Shown here one piece after another: positions 35,285 to 43,291 of a stretch of DNA of 49,029 nt. Source of the DNA: an uncultured Brevundimonas sp. (lineage in GTDB: Bacteria; Pseudomonadota; Alphaproteobacteria; Caulobacterales; Caulobacteraceae); contig NZ_CALMFB010000043.1 in the NCBI RefSeq assembly GCF_937863155.1, forward strand, positions 1-49,029, read 5' to 3'. The notes under the pieces were generated by a model that was given only the letters and a program-made list of their open reading frames with translations, did no database searches and was not told where the DNA came from. The position numbers and the translations under genes were made by a program. Position 1 is the stretch's first letter. Every line of letters begins with the position of its first letter.

Positions 35285-35464
35285 TCAGTCGCGAATGTCC
35301 AACATTTGGCCGGACAGCTCGGCGGCGCGGCGGCAGCGTGCGTCGATCTCGGCCAATCGGTCGGACCGGCCGGCCATGGCGCACAGCTCGGCCGTGGATT
35401 CCAGAACTTCCAGCAGGAGCTCGAACAGAGAGTCTTGGTCGCCGTGTACAGCTTGAGCATTCAT
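35285..35464 (-). CDS. Small helical protein of the recombinase module, unknown function
   Basis: A 59-residue protein from ATG 35462-35464 (MNAQAVHGDQDSLFELLLEV). It is predicted to be mostly helical and acidic (LESTAELCAMAGRSDRLAEI, ARCRRAAELSGQMLDIRD) and could form a coiled coil. It lies 105 nt upstream of DUF3489 on the same strand. No family is recognised; coding status is inferred from composition and position. Confidence 0.55.
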   Translation of the reverse strand: MNAQAVHGDQDSLFELLLEVLESTAELCAMAGRSDRLAEIDARCRRAAELSGQMLDIRD

Positions 35465-35626
35465 GTCGGGTAGGAATGCTTCCGGTGCGCGCGAAGTCGA
35501 GCGAACTCTTGGACCACCGCCACGAATCATGGATGATTTGTCTCGCCAGCGCGTTCGGATCGTCCGACACGCGCCGACGGCGGGCTCCTTGGAGAACGAT
35601 AGTGTTGATCACCAAGGAAGGCCATT

Positions 35627-36955
35627 TTGTTCACCCGCCCGATTACCGCCCCCCAGCGGCTGCCCGTTACGCCGCGCCCCGTCGCCGGCCTCAAGGTTCC
35701 TAAACGCCAGGTTCGGGACCATCCTCCTAAGCAGATCGAGCTGATCAGGAAGTCCATCCTGCGCGTGGGCTTCACCGTCCCCCTGGTCATCGGCACGGAC
35801 GATCAGGTCCTGGCCGGCGCGGCCCGGCTGGAGGCGGCTCGGGCCCTGGGCATGGTCGAAGTCCCGACCGTCTCCCTGGCGCATCTGCCCGAGGCGGACC
35901 AACGCGCCTATCTGCTGGCCGACAACAAGCTGGCCGAGATGGCGTCCTGGGACGACGACATCCTGAAGCTGGAACTGGCGGAGCTGTCCAGCCTGGACCT
36001 CAGCTTCAGCCTGCAGGACCTGGGCTTCGAGACCGCCGAACTGGATCTGTTGCTGGCGTCGCCGGAGACCGACGACGGGGCCGCCCAGGATGCCGTGCCC
36101 GAGTTGGCCGAGGTCGCCGTCACCCGGCTGGGCGACATCTGGCGCCTGGGTCCGCACCGGCTGGTGTGCGGAGACGCCCGGGATCCGGCTGTGCACACCG
36201 CGGTGATGCAGGGCGAAGCCGCGAGGATGGTATTCACCGACCCGCCCTACAATGTTCGGATCGTGGGCCACGTTATGAAGCGCGACAGCGGCCGACGGGA
36301 ATTCCCGATGGCCAGCGGCGAGATGACGCCCGCCCAGTTCACCGAATTCCTGAGCCAGACCTTGGGCGCGGCGGCTGGCGTGTCGATGGACGGGTCGATC
36401 CACTACGTCTTCATGGATTGGCGGCACATGGCCGAGATGCTGGCCGCCGGTCAGTCCGCCATTGGCGAGCTGAAGAACGTCTGCGTCTGGGCCAAGCCCA
36501 ACGCGGGCATGGGCGCCTTCTACCGCAGCCAGCATGAGCTGGCCTTCGTGTTCAAGAAAGGCCGTGTCCCGCACGTCAACAATTTCGGCCTGGGCGAGCA
36601 TCGCTATCGCACCAACGTCTGGAAATACGACGGCGCCTCGGGCTTCCATGGCGAACGCGACGCCGACCTGGCTCTGCACCCGACCGCCAAGCCCGTGGCC
36701 ATGGTCGCCGACGCGATTCAGGACGTCAGTCACCGCGACGACATCGTTCTGGATCCCTTCGGAGGCTCCGGCTCGACCCTGATGGCCGCAGACCGCACCG
36801 GGCGCCGCGCCCGGCTGATCGAACTGGATCCGCTGTACTGCGACGTCATCTGCCGCCGCTTCATCGCCGCCGGCGGAACGGCCGTGCTGGAGGGCAGCGA
36901 GGCGTTCGACGTGGTCGCGGCCGAACGGCTGACCGCCATCGGAGAGGCGGCGTGA
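35627..36955 (+). CDS. ParB-like nuclease domain / DNA (N4/N6) methyltransferase fusion
   Basis: A 442-residue protein with a TTG start at 35627 after AAGGAAGG. The N-terminal ~110 residues are a ParB/sulfiredoxin-like domain (VPKRQVRDHPPKQIELIRKS, VLAGAARLEAARALGMVEVP, AYLLADNKLAEMASWDDDIL). A type III-like (beta-class order) methyltransferase follows, with the catalytic DPPY in MVFTDPPYNVRIVGHV and the SAM-binding DPFGGSGSTLMAADRTGR near the C-terminus. Such fusions are common in prophages and modify phage DNA. It overlaps the DUF5681 gene. Confidence 0.94.
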   Translation: MFTRPITAPQRLPVTPRPVAGLKVPKRQVRDHPPKQIELIRKSILRVGFTVPLVIGTDDQVLAGAARLEAARALGMVEVPTVSLAHLPEADQRAYLLADNKLAEMASWDDDILKLELAELSSLDLSFSLQDLGFETAELDLLLASPETDDGAAQDAVPELAEVAVTRLGDIWRLGPHRLVCGDARDPAVHTAVMQGEAARMVFTDPPYNVRIVGHVMKRDSGRREFPMASGEMTPAQFTEFLSQTLGAAAGVSMDGSIHYVFMDWRHMAEMLAAGQSAIGELKNVCVWAKPNAGMGAFYRSQHELAFVFKKGRVPHVNNFGLGEHRYRTNVWKYDGASGFHGERDADLALHPTAKPVAMVADAIQDVSHRDDIVLDPFGGSGSTLMAADRTGRRARLIELDPLYCDVICRRFIAAGGTAVLEGSEAFDVVAAERLTAIGEAA

Positions 36956-37356
36956 TGGGCAAGCACCGCAAACCGCCGCGTGGCCCCAAGGGTCCGGATG
37001 AAAGGGACTATGACGTGGGATATAGCAAACCGCCGGAAGGGACGCGGTTCAAGAAGGGGCAGTCTGGCAACCCCTCGGGGCGGCCGCCTAAGAAGCCGAG
37101 CCTGGCGTCCATCTTGAGTGAGGTCGCCTATCATCCGGTGCGCGTCGAGCGAGCCGACGGGGTGAGCTCCATTCCCCTGATCCACGCTGCGCTGCTGGGC
37201 GGGTTGCAACAGAGCGCCAAGGGCAAGGGCTCAGGGATCGCCAAGGTCGTCCTGGAGCAGATGGAACGCCACGGGGTGGGGATGGACGCCAGCGACCAGG
37301 ACCTGAGGTCCATCGATCAAGAGCTGTTCGACCGCCTGATGTCCGAGCGGAAGTAG
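36955..37356 (+). CDS. DUF5681 domain protein, possible small-terminase-like component
   Basis: A 133-residue protein from ATG 36955; a GTG at 36952 is equally possible. It carries the motif VGYSKPPEGTRFKKGQSGNP followed by SGRPP, the DUF5681 signature (KGQSGNPxGRP). The family commonly precedes a terminase large subunit, and a role in DNA recognition for packaging has been assumed but not shown. It overlaps the methyltransferase stop and lies 4 nt before the terminase gene. Confidence 0.9.
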   Translation: MGKHRKPPRGPKGPDERDYDVGYSKPPEGTRFKKGQSGNPSGRPPKKPSLASILSEVAYHPVRVERADGVSSIPLIHAALLGGLQQSAKGKGSGIAKVVLEQMERHGVGMDASDQDLRSIDQELFDRLMSERK

Positions 37357-37360
37357 CACG

Positions 37361-38866
37361 ATGTCCGCCCCTTTGCCGGGACTGCCTCGTCCCAAAGAAC
37401 CCACCGCCGAGGAAATGGCGGCCGCGGTTCGTCACGCTTGCCGCACCGAGTTCGAGTTCTTCGCCCGTCGGGCGTTGGCGGACGTTTTGCCGGAGTTCAT
37501 CGACAACTGGCACGTCAGCGCGCTCTGTAATGTCGGCAGTCGTATCGCCGAGGGCGAGCTGATGCGCGGTATCGTCAATGTGCCGCCCCGCGGGCTGAAG
37601 TCGGTCATCCTCTCGGAGATCCTGCCCGCCTACCTGCTGGGCAGAAACCCGGCAGCCAAGATCATTTGCGTCAGCTATAGCCAGGACGTGGCCGAACAAT
37701 TCGCGGTCAAGACACGCCGCATCATGCAGGCGGATTGGTATCGACGCCTGTTCCCCGACACCCGCCTGGAGAGCGCCGCTTTGGCGAACCTGCGCACCAC
37801 GGCGGGTGGCCATCGGATGTCGACCTCGGTCGGCGGAGCCGTGACCGGCTTCGGGGCCGACCACATCATCTTGGACGACCCCGTCAAGGCCGACGACGCC
37901 AACTCCGAGACCGTTCGGAAAGGCGCCAACAGCTGGATCCGCTCGACGCTGATGTCGCGGTTCAACGATCGTCGCACCGGTCAGATGCTGGTCGTGGTGC
38001 AGCGTTTGCACCAGGACGACGTCGTCGGCATGCTGCAGGAGTCCGGCGATTGGGAAGTCCTGTCGATCCCCCTGATCGCGCCGCAAGACCAGACCTACGA
38101 CCTGGGACGCGGCCGTACCTACCACCGCCGGGCGGGCGAACTGCTGCATGCCGTTCGCGACACGCCCGCGACCGTCGAGGAAACGCGGCGCGCTTCGGGG
38201 TCCCGCAACTTCGAGGCCCAGTACCAGCAGGAGCCCACCCCGCCCGACGGCTCGGTGTTCAAGCGGAAGTGGCTGCGCGATTACCCTGCGCCATACATCC
38301 ATCAGCGCGGCGACCGCATCATTCAGAGCTGGGACATGGCCAACAAGACGGGCCACGGCAACGACTGGTCGGTCTGTGTCACCGCCGCCGTCAGGCGATC
38401 CGAGGTCATCGTGATCGACGTATTCCGCGACCGCCTGGCGTTTCCGCCTCTGAAGAAGAAGGTGATCGCCCTGGCCCTGGAATACAGCCCCGAGAAGCTG
38501 TTGATCGAGGACGCCGCCGCAGGAACGCAGATGATCCAGACTTTGCAGGCTGATCAACCGCGAGGGGTGCCGCTACCCATCCCCATCAAGACGGACAAGG
38601 ACAAATACAGCCGCGCTGACCGGGCCGCCGCCAGGGTGGAGAGCGGCGCCCTGTTGTTGCCTGACCGAGCGCCCTGGCGCGAAGCTTTCGTTGGCGAACT
38701 GCTTGGATTCCCATCGGCCCGTCACGATGACCAGGTGGACGCCCTGGTTCAGTTGCTGATCCATACCGAGGCCGGCCGTCCGCCAAGGTTGGATCCCGAA
38801 ATGCTGGCCGGCCTGCAAAAAGAGCCCGACCTGATGAACGAGATCATCGGCGGACGCTGGTCCTAG
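37361..38866 (+). CDS. Phage terminase large subunit
   Basis: The protein has 501 residues. The ATPase part has a Walker A-like PPRGLKSVILSEILPA, Walker B DHIILDDPVKADDANSE and a motif III-like LMSRFNDRRTGQMLVVVQRL. The RNase H-like nuclease part shows acidic triad segments QSWDMANKTGHGNDWSVCVT, LLIEDAAAGTQMIQTL and ARHDDQVDALVQLLI. It drives and cuts DNA during packaging. No portal, protease, capsid or tail gene follows: the next genes are on the opposite strand and unrelated. Confidence 0.95.
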   Translation: MSAPLPGLPRPKEPTAEEMAAAVRHACRTEFEFFARRALADVLPEFIDNWHVSALCNVGSRIAEGELMRGIVNVPPRGLKSVILSEILPAYLLGRNPAAKIICVSYSQDVAEQFAVKTRRIMQADWYRRLFPDTRLESAALANLRTTAGGHRMSTSVGGAVTGFGADHIILDDPVKADDANSETVRKGANSWIRSTLMSRFNDRRTGQMLVVVQRLHQDDVVGMLQESGDWEVLSIPLIAPQDQTYDLGRGRTYHRRAGELLHAVRDTPATVEETRRASGSRNFEAQYQQEPTPPDGSVFKRKWLRDYPAPYIHQRGDRIIQSWDMANKTGHGNDWSVCVTAAVRRSEVIVIDVFRDRLAFPPLKKKVIALALEYSPEKLLIEDAAAGTQMIQTLQADQPRGVPLPIPIKTDKDKYSRADRAAARVESGALLLPDRAPWREAFVGELLGFPSARHDDQVDALVQLLIHTEAGRPPRLDPEMLAGLQKEPDLMNEIIGGRWS

Positions 38867-38872
38867 GGATGA

Positions 38873-39307
38873 TCAGGGGTAGATCGAGATGGGATCCACA
38901 AGCCATGTTCGCTCCGAACGCTCAAGGCCTGCTCTCCCGGTGAAGGGATGCGTGGACCTTTGGGAACCGCCGTCATCCACGATCACATAAGTATAGATCT
39001 CAAAGGTACAGCTCCGACCCTTGACCGGTGTGACACGCATCCCAGGATGACCATACGGCGGTAGCGTGGTTCTGACCGTGAAAGTATTCTCCCGGGCGAA
39101 GGCGGCTTGCACCGCATGAAAGGCGGCCTCCCCCGTCCGGCACTGGGCGGCAGTCTTTTCTTCCTGCCATAATTCATAGGCGATCCATCCGACCGTGGCG
39201 GTGATCGCCAGACCGCCGGCGATCACTCCCAGCACCAAGTCTTGACGATCCGATGCTCGACGCTTCGGCGTGATGTCGATGATCCTTGAGCGGCCGCCGT
39301 TTTCCAT
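38873..39307 (-). CDS. Hypothetical membrane-anchored protein
   Basis: A 144-residue protein from ATG 39305-39307 (MENGGRSRIIDITPKRRASD). One membrane helix near residues 25-45 (LVLGVIAGGLAITATVGWIA) precedes a ~95-residue domain with two Cys (QCRTGEAAF, RSCTFEIYTYVIVDD). The topology suggests a periplasmic C-terminus. The family is not recognised. Its start overlaps the stop of the upstream gene by 1 nt, so they are translationally coupled. Confidence 0.7.
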   Translation of the reverse strand: MENGGRSRIIDITPKRRASDRQDLVLGVIAGGLAITATVGWIAYELWQEEKTAAQCRTGEAAFHAVQAAFARENTFTVRTTLPPYGHPGMRVTPVKGRSCTFEIYTYVIVDDGGSQRSTHPFTGRAGLERSERTWLVDPISIYP

Positions 39308-39600
39308 CAGCCGGGCTCCACCAAGGACTCGTGGCAATATCGGCAGCGATGGGCTCGCTTACGCACCATTTCCGCGCAGGCTGGGCAACGGCCATACCCC
39401 TCCCGCGCCATACGCAAATCCAGGGCCTCCACGTCTCTCGGCGTCAACACCGCATGAGGCAGGGCGCCGACGAACATCAGGGAGCCGTAGACCCACCAGA
39501 CGATGAAGTTGTGCCCTTTGTTGGCCGCCACGGTGGCCGGGATCAAACCCAGCAGCAGGGCGAGCGCGATCCAATCCATCAAGCCCATCATTTGTATCAT
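39307..39600 (-). CDS. Small membrane protein with C-terminal zinc ribbon
   Basis: A 97-residue protein from ATG 39598-39600 with GGAGA upstream. Two hydrophobic segments (MDWIALALLLGLIPATVAAN, FIVWWVYGSLMFVGALPHAV) are followed by a four-Cys zinc ribbon, CPAC...CRYC. This resembles widespread small membrane/zinc-ribbon proteins of unknown function. It is coupled to the gene at 38873. Confidence 0.78.
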   Translation of the reverse strand: MIQMMGLMDWIALALLLGLIPATVAANKGHNFIVWWVYGSLMFVGALPHAVLTPRDVEALDLRMAREGYGRCPACAEMVRKRAHRCRYCHESLVEPG

Positions 39601-39709
39601 ATGAGTCTCCCTCAGCAGTTGGACTGACACATCGAACAGCGGCGTGGGTCAAGTTGTTTGTGACTCATAATCTGTCGACCGATGAGCGACGCCACGGCCC
39701 TCTCGCGTC

Positions 39710-40018
39710 ATGGATATCCGCAAGCGGGTTGGCGAGAACGTGAGGCGGCTCAGGGTCGAGGCCGGCCTGTCTCAGGAGCAATTCGCCTTCGAGGCCGACA
39801 TGCATCGCACCTATGTCTCGGGCGTGGAGCGCGGCATCCGAAATCCAACCGTGACGGTGCTCGAGCGGATGGCGAAGGCGCTGAAGGTCAAGCCTGAGAG
39901 TCTGTTGGCGTATACGCCACCGATTTCGGCTTCGCGCCATGAGCGGACATTGGCCCTCGGCCTGACAACCGAAGTTGGACGACCTACCGGAGTCCCCCCC
40001 GCCAAGCACGGCAGATGA
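39710..40018 (+). CDS. XRE-family helix-turn-helix regulator
   Basis: The protein has 102 residues. Residues 5-65 form a Cro/C1 HTH (GENVRRLRVEAGLSQEQFAF, EADMHRTYVSGVERGIRNPT). The ~35-residue C-terminal tail is not recognised. It lies 131 nt upstream of the acyl-carrier-like gene, so it could regulate that operon or itself. Confidence 0.92.
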   Translation: MDIRKRVGENVRRLRVEAGLSQEQFAFEADMHRTYVSGVERGIRNPTVTVLERMAKALKVKPESLLAYTPPISASRHERTLALGLTTEVGRPTGVPPAKHGR

Positions 40019-40097
40019 TCGGAGAGTCGACTGCGCCGCTCGATGGGAGGCCTCAGGCTAATTCGCTGGTGTGTTTCGCTCTTGGCCAATGCGCAGC

Positions 40098-40137
40098 TTG
40101 AATGTCCGATATTCTGACATTACATTGATCGAATGTC
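40098..40137 (+). promoter_or_regulatory. Promoter with embedded operator for the ACP-XRE-ImmA-C1-TS operon
   Basis: TTGAAT (40098-40103), a 17-nt spacer and TACATT (40121-40126) form a good sigma-70-type promoter. The inverted repeat AATGTC-N9-GACATT (40101-40121) lies across both elements, and a third half-site GAATGTC occurs at 40131-40137. Repressor binding would block RNA polymerase. The ATG of the first gene is at 40150. Confidence 0.6.
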
Positions 40138-40149
40138 GGAGAATCAGCC

Positions 40150-40482
40150 ATGACTCAGGTCGAGGAAAAGCCGGAGATTAAGCCGTTTCCTGTCAAAGAG
40201 GTGAGCGCCTGCTTGCTGGCGGAGCTGACCTCACTGGCGGAAAGCGAGCTTGCCCTGCAGGGGGTGAAGCCTCCCGCCGCCCCGGGCGCTCTGCTCACCA
40301 CCAAAATCCGACTGGATTCCCTGACGGTCGTCGATGTGACCTTGGCGCTGGAGGACATTCTGGGGTTCGAGCCCAAGAATATCGTCAAGACCGGCGGCTA
40401 CGATTCCATCCAGGCCGCCTTGGACCATATGATGCCCCGGCTTGAGGCGGCCTGGAAGAAAACCTATTCGGCCGGCGCATGA
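40150..40482 (+). CDS. Acyl-carrier-protein-like protein
   Basis: The protein has 110 residues. The central part LLTTKIRLDSLTVVDVTLAL resembles the acyl-carrier DSL motif, with a candidate phosphopantetheine Ser57, and EDILGFEPKNIVKTGGYDSI is like the following ACP helices. The N-terminus of ~50 residues is an extension with a helix (SACLLAELTSLAESELALQG). The call rests on one motif, so a non-ACP helical bundle is possible. It is first in an operon and overlaps the XRE gene by 4 nt. Confidence 0.6.
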   Translation: MTQVEEKPEIKPFPVKEVSACLLAELTSLAESELALQGVKPPAAPGALLTTKIRLDSLTVVDVTLALEDILGFEPKNIVKTGGYDSIQAALDHMMPRLEAAWKKTYSAGA

Positions 40483-40829
40483 TGGACGACGACGAACAGG
40501 CCCGGCGCAGTCTGGGAGAACGGCTTCGCGAGGCGCGTGAGTATCTCGGTCTGAAGCAGGAAGAGGTGGCCGCGCATCTCAAGCTACCCCGCACGGCCCT
40601 GACCGGGATCGAAAGCGGGCAGCGGCGCGTGGAGGCGATCGAACTCACCCGTCTTGCACGCCTCTATCGACAGTCTGTGGGATATCTCACCGGAATTGAG
40701 GGGCCGCCCGATCTGCCACCCGATGTGGCTCATCTGGCACGCCAGGCGGCCGACTTGTCGCAAAGAGACCGGGAGGAACTGGGCCGCTTCACCGAGTTTC
40801 TACTGGCGCGCGCCCGGAAGACGGACTGA
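40479..40829 (+). CDS. XRE-family HTH regulator paired with ImmA/IrrE
   Basis: The protein has 116 residues. The HTH (residues ~12-65: LGERLREAREYLGLKQEEVA, AAHLKLPRTALTGIESGQRR) is followed by a helical tail (LSQRDREELGRFTEFLLARA). It is directly upstream of an ImmA/IrrE metallopeptidase, the arrangement of ImmR-ImmA or IrrE-DdrO type switches in which the peptidase cleaves the regulator. It probably binds the operator at 40101-40137. Confidence 0.93.
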   Translation: MMDDDEQARRSLGERLREAREYLGLKQEEVAAHLKLPRTALTGIESGQRRVEAIELTRLARLYRQSVGYLTGIEGPPDLPPDVAHLARQAADLSQRDREELGRFTEFLLARARKTD

Positions 40830-40832
40830 CGG

Positions 40833-41846
40833 ATGGCGCGGACCTATCAGGAGGCCGTCCGGAACGGGGTGGCGGCCGCCGGTCGGCTGCATCGCCAGTT
40901 CGATCTCCGCGCCCGGCTGGAAGCCGAGCCCGGCGCCGTGGATGTATTTGACCTGATCGCGGCACTCGACACTCCCCTGATGGTTCGGCCCCTGGACGGG
41001 CTGCTGGGCGCCTTCGTCAACGTCCCCATTCCGGGGATCATGATCACCTCTCAACGCTCGCTCAGCATCCAGCGCTTCACCGCCGCGCATGAGCTCGGCC
41101 ATTCGACCCTCGGGCACCAGCCCAGCTTCGATGACGAGGCCCAGGTCCTGCGACGCGCGCCCGGCCGCGATCTCAGCCCGGGCTTCCAGGAGACAGAGGC
41201 CGACGCCTTCGCCGCCGCCTTGCTGATGCCCCGCTGGCTGATCACCGCCCATTGCGCCCGGCAGGGTTGGCGGGCTGCCGATCTCGAACGCCCGCAGGTC
41301 GTCTATCAGTTGGCGCTTCGCCTCGGTGTGAGCTTTGAGGCGATGACGCGTACCTTGGAGCGCTACGACCTGCTCGACGCCGCTCGGCGCCAGACCGTCC
41401 TGGCGACCAAGCCTCGAGCCTTGAAGGTTGAGCTCCTCGGCGACTTCACCCCACCGTCCTATCACGGCGACGTCTGGCTTCTGACACAGAAGGATCAGGG
41501 TGGACGGATCGACGGAAGCCGCGGGGACCTGTTCGTTATCCGTGTCCCGGAACTGGGCTCGGCCGGATATCTCTGGGATTTCGATACTCTTCAGGCCAGC
41601 GGCCTGGTCGTCCTTCGCGACACCCGGCTTGCCACCCCACCGGACAGCATTGGCGATCCAATCGAGCGCGAGGTCCTGGCGGGTCCCAACGGCGAGGACG
41701 TTGAGGGGGCACTGGATCTGCGCCAGAGCCGCCCCTGGCTCGAGGAACCGCCAATCGCCGCCCTAGTCATGGCCTTCGACCTGTCCGGCCCCGAGGCCTC
41801 CGGCCTCTCCCGCGCTGAACGACGCCGCTGGCTGGCGGCGGCCTAG
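40833..41846 (+). CDS. ImmA/IrrE metallopeptidase fused to a chagasin (I42)-like inhibitor domain
   Basis: The protein has 337 residues. Residues ~35-180 are a zinc peptidase domain with HELGH (H86, E87, H90) in FTAAHELGHSTLGH and ETEADAFAAALLMPRW supplying the third ligand (E122). Residues ~214-316 read like the I42 cysteine-protease inhibitor chagasin: GDLFVIRVPELGSAGYLW (compare the NPTTGYxW loop) and SRPWLEEPPIAALVMAFDL (the RPW loop). The next gene is a papain-like protease, so the domain is a plausible cognate inhibitor. The I42 call is from motif spacing, not alignment. Confidence 0.85.
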   Translation: MARTYQEAVRNGVAAAGRLHRQFDLRARLEAEPGAVDVFDLIAALDTPLMVRPLDGLLGAFVNVPIPGIMITSQRSLSIQRFTAAHELGHSTLGHQPSFDDEAQVLRRAPGRDLSPGFQETEADAFAAALLMPRWLITAHCARQGWRAADLERPQVVYQLALRLGVSFEAMTRTLERYDLLDAARRQTVLATKPRALKVELLGDFTPPSYHGDVWLLTQKDQGGRIDGSRGDLFVIRVPELGSAGYLWDFDTLQASGLVVLRDTRLATPPDSIGDPIEREVLAGPNGEDVEGALDLRQSRPWLEEPPIAALVMAFDLSGPEASGLSRAERRRWLAAA

Positions 41847-41847
41847 A

Positions 41848-42531
41848 ATGGCGGTCTTGGATATCAAGACGGATCTGCGCCATCGCTTGGGACCGGCCCG
41901 CGACCAAGGTCCGCGTCCGACCTGCCTGGCCTTCGCCGCCAGCGATCTCCACGCTGCGGTGCGTCCTGGCTGGACGCCGCTTTCCTGCGAGGCGGCCTTC
42001 CACCATGCCCAGATGCGCGCGGGTCGTTCCCCCTCTTCCGGCGCAGGTCTGGGGTTCATGCTGGACGCCCTGCGCGAGGACGGCCAGCCCGCCGAAGAGC
42101 ATTGGCCCTATGTCCCGACGCCACCGGCAAACGACGCTTGGAGTACGCCGCCGGTGGACGGCGAACGGTTCACCCGCAAGGGACAGGCCCTGCCCTTCGG
42201 CTGGGCGGAGATCGTCGACGCTCTCCAGTCCGAGCGGCCGGCGCTGATCCTGCTGAGACTCTCCGCCAGCTTCTACAGACCGGACGCCGCGGGCGTTGTC
42301 CACCCAGCGCCCGGCGAGGTCGGAGATCCGGCGCTGGGCCATGCCGTGCTGGCGGTCGGGCACGGCGAGATCGGCGGGGCCCCTGCGATCCTGGTCCGGA
42401 ATAGCTGGGGCACCGGTTGGGGTGTCGCCGGTCACGCTTGGCTGACGCAGAACTATGTCGAGCCCCGACTCTACGGGTTCGCCCTTCTCGAAGAGGACGA
42501 TTATGTATCTCCCCATTCCGCCGCAGCCTGA
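41848..42531 (+). CDS. Papain-like (C1) cysteine protease
   Basis: The protein has 227 residues. The full papain active site is visible: oxyanion Gln20 and Cys26 in RDQGPRPTCLAFAASD, His165 in DPALGHAVLAVGHG, and Asn185-Ser-Trp in ILVRNSWGTGWGVAGHAWL. It has no signal peptide or long propeptide, so it is predicted cytoplasmic, where it would need inhibition. It starts 1 nt after the ImmA-chagasin gene and its 3' end overlaps the TS-like gene by 29 nt. It is likely the effector or processing protease of the operon. Confidence 0.9.
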   Translation: MAVLDIKTDLRHRLGPARDQGPRPTCLAFAASDLHAAVRPGWTPLSCEAAFHHAQMRAGRSPSSGAGLGFMLDALREDGQPAEEHWPYVPTPPANDAWSTPPVDGERFTRKGQALPFGWAEIVDALQSERPALILLRLSASFYRPDAAGVVHPAPGEVGDPALGHAVLAVGHGEIGGAPAILVRNSWGTGWGVAGHAWLTQNYVEPRLYGFALLEEDDYVSPHSAAA

Positions 42532-43291
42532 TAGCTTCAGCGCCTGGCGCGCCGCGGTCCAGGCGGTCGACGATCGTCCGGGCCACGAGGCCCAGAACGT
42601 CATCATCGACGTCGCGGATCCCCTTTCGCGCGCTACTCTCGCCGATCCGGCGGTAGCGCTCGTGGACGACTTCCTCAGACAGTGGGACGCCAAGCCGATC
42701 GAGACGGTAGCCAACACCCTGTTCCCCGCCGCCCTGCATCGCCGGCACGGATCACCGGCTTTCTATGCCCGGTTCCGTGACCATATCTTGCCCGCCGCCG
42801 CACGCGGCGGAGACCGTTGGTCCGGCTACTATTTCGAGCGGATGATCAATCTGCCGCGTCCTGATGGAGGCGTCGCGTTCAATCAGCTGGCCGACATCGT
42901 CGACCGTCTGAAGGATCCCTCGGTCAAGGCCCTCAACAAGTACGAGCTCTCGGTCTTCGACCCTTTGCGCGACGTCGACCGTTCCCCCTATGGCGGTCAG
43001 TGTCTGAGCCACGCCAGCTTCAAGCCTGAACGGACAGCAGCGGGTGATCGGCTGCATCTGACCGTGATGTACCGCAATCACTATTATATCGAGAAGCTTC
43101 TCGGGAACCTCATCGGCCTGGGGCGGCTGATGGCCTTCGTGGCCCAAGAGGCGAAGCTTCAGGTCGGCACCCTGACCGTTCTGTCGTCGCACGCGATCAT
43201 CGACCAGCCCCGCAATGACGCCAAGCAAACGGCGTCGCGCGCCGCCATCAACGCCATGCTGGCTGCCTGCGACGCTCTAGTTGAGCATTGA
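42503..43291 (+). CDS. Thymidylate-synthase-fold protein
   Basis: A 262-residue protein from ATG 42503 (MYLPIPPQPDSFSAWRAAVQ). The second half resembles thymidylate synthase: FDPLRDVDRSPYGGQCLSHA with candidate nucleophile Cys167, LHLTVMYRNHYYIEKLLGNL with Arg191 and Asn202, and VGTLTVLSSHAIID with His230. The position of the usual TS Asp after the Arg is Tyr, and the Tyr after the His is Ile, so its pyrimidine reaction may differ. N-terminal ETVANTLFPAALHRRHG also fits TS-like proteins. It ends the operon and overlaps the uracil-DNA glycosylase gene tail-to-tail by 15 nt. Confidence 0.8.
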   Translation: MYLPIPPQPDSFSAWRAAVQAVDDRPGHEAQNVIIDVADPLSRATLADPAVALVDDFLRQWDAKPIETVANTLFPAALHRRHGSPAFYARFRDHILPAAARGGDRWSGYYFERMINLPRPDGGVAFNQLADIVDRLKDPSVKALNKYELSVFDPLRDVDRSPYGGQCLSHASFKPERTAAGDRLHLTVMYRNHYYIEKLLGNLIGLGRLMAFVAQEAKLQVGTLTVLSSHAIIDQPRNDAKQTASRAAINAMLAACDALVEH

